Below are positions 13,680-64,000 of a stretch of 64,000 nucleotides of DNA, one piece after another (position 1 is the first letter of the stretch; each line of letters starts with the position of its first letter). The stretch comes from Trematomus loennbergii (Eukaryota > Chordata > Actinopteri > Perciformes > Nototheniidae): contig JAAOOA010000090.1 of the NCBI GenBank assembly GCA_012861695.1, forward strand, positions 462,501-526,500, in the 5' to 3' direction. The translations under genes were made by a program, and so were the position numbers. The notes below the pieces were generated by a model. It saw only the letters and a list, made by a program, of their open reading frames with translations, was not told the origin of the DNA and searched no databases.

Positions 13680-15912
13680 GTATATCTACTTTTACTTTAG
13701 TAAAGGATCTAATTAGTTCTTTACGTGTACTGTTTGATAAACTACAGGAAGAACTGAACCATCTGCACAATGACTGCTTTGGCTTTTGGTAATTTAACTA
13801 TATTTTGATGCTAAAACTTGTGTACTTTTACTTGAGTAACATTTTGAATGCAGGACTTTTACTGCAACAGAGTATTCCTACACTCTGGTACTTCTACTTT
13901 TAATCAAGTTCCAGATCTGAGTACTTCTACTTTTACTCAAGTACAAGACCTGAGTACTTCTACTTTACTCAAGTTCCAGATCTGAGTACTTCTACTTTTA
14001 CTCAAGTTCCAGATCTGAATACTTCTACTTTTACTCAAGTACAACATCTGAGTACTTTTACTTTTACTGAAGTACAAGATCTGAGTACTTCTACTTTTAC
14101 TCAAGATCTGAATACTTCTACTTTTACTCAAGTACAAGACCTGAGTACTTTTACTTTTACTCAAGTACAACATCTGAGTACTTCTACTTTTACTCAAGAT
14201 CTGAGTAAGCCTACTTCTACTTTTACTCAAGTACAAGATCTGAGTACTTCTACTTTTACTAAAGATCTGAATACTTCTACTTTTACTTAAGTGCAAGATC
14301 TGAGTACTTCCACTTTTACTCAAGTACAAGATCTGAGTACTTCCACTTTTACTCAAGTACAAGATCTGAGTACTTCTACTTTTACTCATGTACAAGATCT
14401 GAGTACTTCTACTTTTACTCAAGTACAAGATCTGAGTACTTCTACTTTTACTTAAGTGCAAGACCTGAGTACTTCTACTTTTACTCAAGATCTGAATACT
14501 TCTACTTTTACTTAAGTGCAAGATCTGAGTACTTCCACTTTTACTCAAGTACAAGATCTGAGTACTTTTACTTTTACTCAAGTACAACATCTGAGTACTT
14601 CTACTTTTACTCAAGATCTGAGTAAGCCTACTTCTACTTTTACTCAAGTACAAGATCTGAGTACTTCTACTTTTACTCAAGATCTGAATACTTCTACTTT
14701 TACTTAAGTGCAAGATCTGAGTACTTCCACTTTTACTCAAGTACAAGATCTGAGTACTTCCACTTTTACTCAAGTACAAGATCTGAGTACTTCTACTTTT
14801 ACTCATGTACAAGATCTGAGTACTTCTACTTTTACTCAAGTACAAGATCTGAGTACTTCTACTTTTACTCAAGTTCCAGATCTGAATACTTCTACTTTTA
14901 CTCAAGTACAACATCTGAGTACTTTTACTGAAGTACAAGATCTGAGTACTTCTACTTTTACTCAAGATCTGAATACTTCTACTTTTACTCAAGTACAAGA
15001 CCCGAGTACTTTTACTCAAGATCTGAGTAAGCCTACTTCTACTTTTACTCAAGTACAAGATCTGAGTACTTCTACTTTACTCTCAAGATCTGAATACTTC
15101 TACTTTTACTTAAGTGCAAGATCTGAGTACTTCTACTTTTACTCAAGTGCAAGATCTGAGTACTTCTACTTTTACTCAAGTTCCAGATCTGAATACTTCT
15201 ACTTTTACTCAAGTAAAACATCTGAGTACTTTTACTGAAGTACAAGATCTGAGTACTTCTACTTTTACTCAAGATCTGAATACTTCTACTTTTACTCAAG
15301 TACAAGACCCGAGTACTTTTACTCAAGATCTGAGTAAGCCTACTTCTACTTTTACTCAAGTACAAGATCTGAGTACTTCTACTTTTACTCAAGATCTGAA
15401 TACTTCTACTTTTACTTAAGTGCAAGATCTGAGTACTTCTACTTTTACTCAAGTACACGATCTGAGTACTTCTACTTTTACTCAAGTACAAGATCTGAGT
15501 ACTTCCACTTTTACTCAAGTACAAGATCTGAGTACTTCTACTTTTACTCAAGTACAAGATCTGAGTACTTCTACTTTTACTCAAGTACAAGATCTGAGTA
15601 CTTCTACTTTTACTCAAGATCTGAATACTTCTACTTTTACTTAAGTGCAAGATCTGAGTACTTCTACTTTTACTCAAGTACAAGATCTGAGTACTTCTAC
15701 TTTTACTTAAGTGCAAGATCTGAGTACTTCTACTCAAGTACAAGATCTGAGTACTTCTACTTTTACTCAAGTACAAGATCTGAGTACTTCTACTTTTACT
15801 CAAGTACAAGATCTGATTACTTCTACTTAAGTACAAGATCTGAGTACTTCTACTTTTACTCAAGTACAAGATCTGAGTACTTCTACTCAAGATCTGAGTA
15901 CTTCTCCCACCT
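13680..15912. mobile_element. Non-autonomous TE (CAGAGGTGG family) expanded by a minisatellite
   Basis: Unique TE sequence (13680-13900, with TACTTTTACTTGAGTAACAT) leads into the array, and the unit closes with CCCACCTCTGG at 15906. No coding is retained. Confidence 0.6.
13903..15905. repeat. 33-bp minisatellite, about 2 kb
   Basis: Unit GAGTACTTCTACTTTTACTC plus AAGTACAAGATCT, 33 bp. Units lacking 6 bases and units with AGTAAGCC alternate in a repeating order, giving higher-order copies (AGTAAGCC at 14203, 14620, 15025 and 15332). Because 33 is a multiple of three and the unit has no stop, long but meaningless frames run through it. Confidence 0.95.
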
Positions 15913-16590
15913 CTGGTAGTATGACAGGTTGATATCCTCCTGAGATGTTTGACCTGTAGTCCTAAAGATTACCAGAACAAACCACTAGAGGTCGCCACAG
16001 ACGCAAAATAAACTCACGATGATGCTGAGTTTGGAGCAGATGGAGTATTTAGTTTCAAACATATTGTAACCTCTCTTTAATATCCAGTGACACAAAAGAA
16101 GACTCCAAATGTTCTGATTTCATTTGATTTATTTATTGCAATAAAGATGTACAAAGTATTGTTAATCATAAATGTTAAAATGTTAGAAAAAGCATATCTG
16201 TGGCCGTTAACAGTACAGTGTATAAAACATTACTGCGTCAGGTCGGTTCCTTCCTGGAGAACAGCTTCGATCTGCTTTTGAGCGATGTCTTTTCTTCAAA
16301 AAGCATCCCAAAAGATAGAAATACACAGACTCAAAAGAGAAAACACAAGACACAATTTGCTAAAATCAAAAAAGGCAACAAAACAATAAGAGAGAGAGAA
16401 AAAAAATCAACATGCAAATTAACTTACAACCAAAACCCAAAAGAAAAAAAACTACATCTGTGGAGAAAATCCTGAACTAAAATAAATATCTTTCTCCACA
16501 TTTAAATTCGACATAATTACTTCACTCCCTTAATGTACGCCAATAGACTAAGAAGTGTATTTACAGGTTAGTTATTCTGCAGTGTGGACA

Positions 16591-16626
<36 letters not shown>
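16591..16626. repeat. Homopolymer of 36 G
   Basis: Uninterrupted G36 on the plus strand, C36 in the inferred slc12a2 3' UTR. The exact length is unlikely to be reliable. Confidence 0.9.
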
Positions 16627-16628
<2 letters not shown>

Positions 16629-19600
16629 AGAGGAGGAAGGGGGGACTTTGGCAAATCCATTCAATGTTAGGAAATCATAACGTCAAACAGGAATGAAGAC
16701 ACTAACACTATAATTCAGCTGTAAAATGTCGAGGAAGTCTTATTTTAAGACCCCCTCCAGGTCAGACTAATACATTTATATATGTGTGTGTATATATATA
16801 TAGGCATATATTCTTTAATATACAAATATAGAGTAACCCGTGTTCTTGTTTGTAACAGTAAGGAGGGAGGCTTCGCAGCAGGACTGGAATGAATGGATCT
16901 TATACTAGATTTTTGTTATAGTGCACAACAGCGCCCCCTAGTGCCAGAATATGTTACTAGCTCACAGTATTAGTTTGCTGAAAGTACAGGAAGTGCTGTA
17001 CACTCATTGCTAATTGTTGAAGCAGATTGACAGTGAAGCGGTTTAACAGGAAGTGACTGTAAAGTGTGTTGTGTTTTCATAAAGTAGACTAAATCAAAGC
17101 AGCAGAGGTAGAAATATCTTGACGTGTAGTCCTAGTTTAGGTCAAGTATACCTTTCGTGTCCTTTTCACAGCCTCAACACAAACACCTGCAACTAAAAAG
17201 GGTCAAAGGTTAATTCTGTCTGATTCTCTCTGGCTCTCTTCATGTCAATTATGCATTATGGCTCCAACACGAAGACCTATGCTAATGCTAACAGTGTGCT
17301 AGGAAGACATTTTGGCTTTAGGAGGGGCTGTAGCACGCTATGAGTGAGCAGAGAACTGCAAAGGTTTACAGTTGATCTCCCAGCATGCTTTTAATGAGCA
17401 TGGGTGTGTATATAGTTAGTGTGTCTGTACTGAATGCATGAATCACATCACATGCATATCATATATCAGAGTCCTGGCTGGGAGCAGAGTGGCGGTGCAG
17501 CTGAATGCTAACAGCACACTGAAGCTAACACACACACACACACTTCATCTACATGATGAAACAAGAGGAGACTAGAGCTAGCGGTAGTGTTCATATTATA
17601 CAGTAAAGTCAACTAACCTAAGCATGTTCACACTCCTGTTTCAAGTTGCATTCAGAAGGTACATGAAATGAACGAGCTAACGGTTAAAACGGCCCGTTTC
17701 CACGGGACACGCAGAGAAATGTACTTTTTAAATAAAGAGAGAACCCTGTTTCCTTTCATTTGTTGTGTGGCAGTTTCTCAGGATAAAGCTTATTGGTACC
17801 ACGTAAGATGAAGGTGTTCAAACACACATGCAAATGAAGTGTTTGTTTCAATAGTCCATGTTTAATCTCCTGCACAGCTAATCATTAAAGTTAGCAATCC
17901 ATTTCAAAACGTACCAATAACTTCCTGTTGACATTTTCATCTCCCTTTTTCCATGAATTTGATCTCTTTGGGATATTTTGACCTCATGTTGAGACATTTT
18001 AATTCACTCCGATGTGTCTTTGCTTTAATTTGGTCGGCCCGGGGGTCAACATGCAACCACTTAGTAACTGTAGAGTTTACACAACTTCACATTCAGCTTC
18101 TTAAAAAAAAAACGTCACCACTCACGAGTAAGAGTTTGTTCAGTAAGAGCAAGAACCAGTTTAAAATGTGGGCGTACAGAGCGGCGTGGTTATCGGAGAA
18201 TAACCCCCGCCCTCTGGCCAAGTCAATATTCTGTGAGTGTGACGGAACAGAGTTGTGCTGTGGCTTTTGTTTGGAGACGTGGTACCCTTAAACAGTGCCT
18301 AACGTGACCGTAATATATAACGGAGGCGAGCAGATGCGTTCACATGAACATTTATTACAAGTCTGCAACACAAGCTCATATGCATAGAGGTATATGTTCA
18401 CTACGCCTCGAAACATTCAGACGTCACATCCTCTCTGCCCAGCTAGGCTAGGTAGGAATGTCCATCACACACACACACACACACAGACAGACACACACAT
18501 ACATACATACAGGCGTGAGTGCTACTGTGGCACTAAGTGGACCTACAGTAAGTAACAGACTAATGCAAGGGGACTAAATAAGATGCATATACAGGTAAGA
18601 ACACACTTGTGCTGAACACTCTCATAACACGTAACCAATGGTCTCCATCTGCATTCTCCCACAAACCGTCCAGCCAGTATGGCTTATAAACAGGAATCAT
18701 GACAATCGTTAGTGTTAAGGCAAAGATTAGCTTGCTGGGTCAATCGTTTCCAGGGGGGAAGAACCGTCCACGCGGACACTGAAACACCAGAGTTGTTGAA
18801 AGGAACGACTTCATCGAGTCGCTCGGCAGCTACATGGCGATGGAGAACATGGCTCACATCTTTTCTGACCGACAAGAGATCAAAAGTGTGTCGAGGAGCT
18901 GAAGCATCCAACAGCTTCAAAACTAAAGGAAGACTGAATACAAAATAAAAACGCCATGGCCCCGAAATAAAGTATTGATTAAGGTTAAAAGTCTGAAATC
19001 AAGTGGACACCCTTCATTAAACCCAATCCACTCGCATAATCACAATGCTCCTACTAGGAAGGAAACACATTTAAAACTAAATAAAACTATTTATGCACTA
19101 ATATAATAAGTAATATTGTCAATCTGGATAGAGATTATAATTGATCCGTCTGATTCAACTGGAAGGCACATCCATAAGGCTTTAGAAGGTGTTGCAAAGC
19201 ATGGTTCTTCCCGAATATTTAAGATAACAACAACAGGGGGATTATTGCTGCGTCACAAGCTAATAAAACAGCTGGTTCCAATTATTAACAACAATTATGA
19301 CATCATCATGAGAACAGAACAGCGCCTGAGAGAGAAATCAACTTTGACATGAGGAAATGAAAAAAACTTGAGACATCTTGGAATAAATAAGAAAGAGAGA
19401 GAGTGGGGCAAGTTTACAACTACCATCCCTAACCCAAAATCACTGACATTCCTCCATCATCATCATCATCATCATCGTCGCAGGGCTTATATCACTTCAT
19501 CTCTTTTCATATTACCAGCTGTGTGTGTCCGCAGTGTTTCTGGAGTGGCTGTGCGTCGCCGTGAGGTCGTTGGCTCTGGATCTGGGATGTGTGTGTGGGT

Positions 19601-19660
19601 CTGATCCCAGAGGCAGAAGTTGGATGTGAGACTTAATTCTCTTGGATTTTTGTTTTCCGC

Positions 19661-19663
<3 letters not shown>

Positions 19664-19744
<81 letters not shown>

Positions 19745-19755
19745 TGTGTGTGTGT
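19664..19755. repeat. (TG)n microsatellite abutting the slc12a2 stop codon
   Basis: (TG)n on the plus strand, (CA)n in the transcript, starting at the base after the TAA. Confidence 0.97.
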
Positions 19756-60542
<40,787 letters not shown>

Positions 60543-62464
60543 CTGAAAAGCACAACAAATAAAAATCGTGTTTGTATGCGAAGAAACATTGATTAGCTCG
60601 CTGAACAGACCATTTTGAACAAAGTACATTTAAATGTGGGGACATTTGTGGATCTTGGGTGTAGCTGTGGTGGATAAGTCAACAATTTCCATAGTGGAGT
60701 TTGATTCGCTGACACAAATGTCAATCAAGTAAAACATAATTATTTTTTCAGCCTCATTATCCTAAACAGACCGATCATTTGACAATCATGAAGAAAACAA
60801 AAAACATTATTTTTAAAGTATAAATTGTAGAAACAAATGTCTGGATCGATACTTCATTCATTATGACTGCACTTCAGATTACAGCTGATTTAGTTTATTA
60901 TTATGATGCTCACTACATGCTGAGTCAAACATTAACGCCACACATTTGAGTATTTTCAAGGTTTTAATCCGACCTTGTAACATAAAGACTTTTTTCCTCA
61001 AAGTCACATTGGACAAGGTATTGGAACTGAACTGTATTTCCTTGTAATAGCTCAACTACTTTTAATTAAAACCATAATATCACTATCTGATATGACATTG
61101 AGATAATGTAATGTCAACATGATAAAACCCGCTGGGTTAGTTCACATGTCTGTCCTTGTGTTACTACAACAGGAAGTCTCCCTCCAGTGCACAGACAAAG
61201 CGGTGAGGTTGGTGGCCTCCCTGCCAAGAATCTTTGGGTATACGACATACTGTTCTTCCTCCATTAATAGCCCTTATAGTGATGAACACAGGACGTCTGC
61301 AAACTAATCCTCTACGCTGACTCAGAGGCTTTCAAAGCATTTCCTCCCCACTGGCCACAAAGATTGTACATTAAAGGGTGTGGGAGAAAAATAAGCTTCC
61401 CAGCATGACTTCATAACAGCTCTGGCATCCTTAACAGCTGAACAGAAGTGAGTCATAACCATCATTTTGAAGGCATAATGTTATAATCGAAGTTATTTAG
61501 CCCGAGGGGCTTCAATGTGCATTGTGCACCACAATAGAAGTGAGGGTTTTAAAGAAGAACATTCCAGAGGCTCGCTTCTTTTTTTCTCCGAGGACCACAA
61601 TTGTGTTTAGCAAATGTCAAGGCAATTATTTCACGACATATTTTTGGACAGCTACGAGACAATGTGGGTCCCGTGCAACCTTTCAAGATGCAGTCATCAA
61701 TCGTGTTAAAAGTTAAGATGAAAGGCTAACCTTGAAGATGGGTTTGGTTCGAGTAAAGGCGCCGTATATTAGGGATGGAATTAACTGCATCTAAACTAAC
61801 GTGGCTGCGTGCCAGGTCTGTGGTGAGATGCAGAGAGGAAACATAAAACGAAAGTGTGGACGAACACCTTTCAGCACAGAGACGCTGTTACAAATATAAA
61901 TAGGTGTTATCAATTATCCAAGAGTGCCAGGCCTTCAGGGCTGAGCTGTGGGTGGATCACTCAGCATCTTTCCACCTGAGCCATCTGTCAGCTACACAGA
62001 GAGCCTGTCTACGTTCGCTTTGGCTTCTGTGTAATATCATTTCTTTCCATCCTCTCAAGGTCAAACACGATGTTGGGACATTTTGCTCGCCTAAGGGGGG
62101 GAACAGTTAAACCTGCTTGCGTAATAAAAGACATAGCAATTCTTTCATTCTTGACAACAAATATTTTACTAAAATCAAGCATAATGCAATCTGTAAGTAT
62201 TAGGCATAAAACGTGAGAAAATAGCCAAAAATTAAGTCTTAAAATTATGAATCAGAAAACATTGGTGCAATGTGGAATGGAGGAAATGGGACTAGAAGCG
62301 ATTTGGGGAAAAGATGTGACTATCTTATAGCTCTAAGTTTCAATAAGGGTTGAATATTGAACTTTAATACTTTTGACGCCACACTTTTGCCACACAATAC
62401 AGCAGCTTTTATAACACAAGTCGTCATTCTGGTGGGTATTAAAATGTATTAAAACACTATGGTA

Positions 62465-62570
62465 AGGCAAGGCAAGGCAAGGCAAGGCAAGTTTATTTAT
62501 ATAGCACCTTTCAACACAAGGCAATTCAAAGTGCTTTACAAAAATGGAAGACATTTTAAAAATGGCATTT
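62465..62570 (+). repeat. (AAGGC)n with TTTATTTATATAGCAC repeat
   Basis: Five to six AAGGC units then TTTATTTATATAGCACCTTT and GGCAATTCAAAGTGCTTTAC. Partial reverse copies are at 6890-6935, 22870-22916 and 24950-25005. A dispersed fish repeat, probably a LINE or SINE terminus. Confidence 0.55.
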
Positions 62571-63793
62571 ATATTTTAGTATACACATTCATTCCTGTTT
62601 GTTACATTTCCTGTTGTTTTATGTTTTTAACCGTGCTATGTTTTCAGTGTTTGCTTTTTGAGTTGTGTACGCAGGTTTTGGCATCTGACGTACAGTTTTG
62701 GTTTTGTGACAATGCTAGCTCTGTCATTATCAGAATAAAGAATTATTAAAAACTGGAATTGAAGAAGCTAAATCGTAATCAGTCAATGCCGAGTTACCGG
62801 AACACTGAAACTCTACCTGTAGCAAACACAAAGCTAGTCACTTTGATGAGGCAAAGTATGACCGTGTCGTGAAGTACGAAAGAATGCCAACGTTGGGAAA
62901 GTTAAAATTCAGACGTTTTTTCAGCACTTGTTACGAGAGAACTTCAGAAATAATTCCAAACAGGGGATACACTGGACAATCAATGGAGTGTGTGTATCTG
63001 TTGTGCTAATTGGGTACATTCAGGGAATATATTGTCCATGTGGTACGTCCTGCATTGTGCCCATCCCTGGACTAATGGGAGACGGTAAGACAATAGGAGG
63101 ATGTACGATGTCGCCCAGCCCCGAGGTTCACTCCTGACTAACTCAACACAAAAGCTTTATTCTGTTGGCATCGCACACAGACGTCAGTAAGGGAAACATT
63201 AAACTCTTGGCAGGAGCTGTGCTGGGATCAGTCCAAACTAAAGCAAGTCCACACGACACACGGGATGAAGCCGAACATCCAATATGCCATAAGAGCCTTA
63301 TAAATGGGTATGTGCAGCCCACTTTGGAGTACTACGATAAAAACCAAATGATGTAACTAAACTAAATGTTATATTTGAACTCCCAACTGCTGTAAACGGT
63401 TAAAAGTTGCAACTAACGCAATCTCGTTAACAATGTTTGTTCAGTGTGATCAGAATGCCAGTTTTGATGTTGAATGACAGACAACAAAAATCCCTGAATA
63501 CAGCTAAAACACAAATCAATAATTGGCCTTTTCTCAATAAATAAAGCGAAAATAAACTGGAAATTAAGTGAAAAAGGATCCAATGTCTCTCTCTCAATTG
63601 ACTGTGCATCAATCATTCATAAATGGGTTTTCCATTAACTTAATGATGGATTCTTAACATGTGAAATGTAGCAACCAAAGTTGTTTTTAGTAAATCAGAC
63701 ACTGATGGTGCAGCTGTGTAAAAACCTCCTTCTACCAAATACAGTATGCTTGCACTGGTGTTGGGGTAGCAGAACAAAGAGGGTACATTATTG

Positions 63794-64000
63794 TAGGGCT
63801 GCTCAATTAATCGTATTTTAAATCGCAATTACGATTATGGCTTGCAACAATTACGAAAACAGCGTAATCGAAATAAAACGATTATTTTTTTATTATTTAT
63901 TTTTTATTTGTTTCAAATAAAACATTTTTTTTATTGGTTTTTCAGTTGAATTATACTTAAAGTTCAGGGTAATCAACTGTTAAAAACATACTGTTCAAAA
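63794..64000. mobile_element. MITE start, cut by the window edge
   Basis: TAGGGCTGCTCAATTAATCG is a familiar hAT-like terminus, followed by AT-rich sequence with AATCG motifs. The other end is outside. Confidence 0.5.

Larger units (their letters stand above)
16110..19755 (-). other. slc12a2: Inferred slc12a2 3' UTR
   Basis: No coding is seen here. On the minus strand an AATAAATAAA poly(A) signal lies near 16125-16135, about 3.6 kb after the stop, followed by a T-rich stretch. Mammalian SLC12A2 also has a 3' UTR of several kilobases. The tract holds a (CA)n run at its start and a 36-nt homopolymer (G on the plus strand, C in the transcript). The exact end is an inference. Confidence 0.4.
60543..64000. 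other. 5' intronic region of slc12a2, no exon seen
   Basis: No NKCC1 coding was found upstream of exon A on the minus strand. The stretch holds an (AAGGC)n-led repeat at 62465-62545 and a MITE start at 63794; the rest is unremarkable AT-rich DNA. Confidence 0.65.

Noticed and set aside
13937..15890. Long open frames of 373 and 272 codons on the minus strand
   Set aside because: They are translations of the 33-bp minisatellite, whose length is a multiple of three and which has no stop. The other strand is also partly open.
17953..18291. 112-codon plus-strand open frame
   Set aside because: Antisense within the inferred slc12a2 3' UTR, with no recognisable features.

Overview
The window is vertebrate nuclear DNA, almost certainly from a ray-finned (teleost) fish. 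Evidence: spliced genes with GT-AG introns, very long CA/CT microsatellites, and a dense load of fish-type repeats (tRNA-derived SINEs, LINE 3' tails, hAT-like elements with 8-bp target duplications, TTAA-flanked MITEs). The two genes encode recognisable vertebrate proteins. There is no bacterial or phage content and no CRISPR array. I found no intact transposase, reverse transcriptase or viral gene.

Layout. (1) 1-7,418: intergenic DNA with repeats; no gene recognised. (2) 7,419-11,429, + strand: minar2 (KIAA1024L), three coding exons for about 195 residues, with a one-base loss in exon 3. (3) 11,430-16,100: repeat-rich gap between two convergent genes, with two adjacent TTAA MITEs and a 2-kb array of a 33-bp unit. 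(4) About 16,110-60,542, - strand: slc12a2 (Na-K-2Cl cotransporter NKCC1). All 25 exons from the end of the cytosolic N-terminus to the stop codon are mapped with phase-consistent splice sites (2,855 coding bases, about 951 residues). The first exon or exons, with most of the regulatory N-terminus, lie beyond the right edge. A 3' UTR of about 3.6 kb is inferred down to a poly(A) signal near 16,130. (5) 60,543-64,000: 5' intronic DNA with repeats and no further exon.

NKCC1 is the basolateral Na+/K+/2Cl- importer. MINAR2 is a small C-terminally anchored membrane protein that is largely disordered. Nothing in the sequence links the two functionally; they are convergent neighbours, with stop codons 8.3 kb apart.

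The most unusual features are these: a perfect 39-bp inverted repeat with a 6-nt loop in an slc12a2 intron (41,058-41,141); a 3' splice site whose polypyrimidine tract is replaced by (UG)n (41,470-41,497); single-base losses in exons of both genes, most simply explained as assembly indels; three sequence-unrelated minisatellites that all have a 37-bp period; and a SINE flanked by a 92-bp direct duplication. I saw no evidence of a new multi-gene system.
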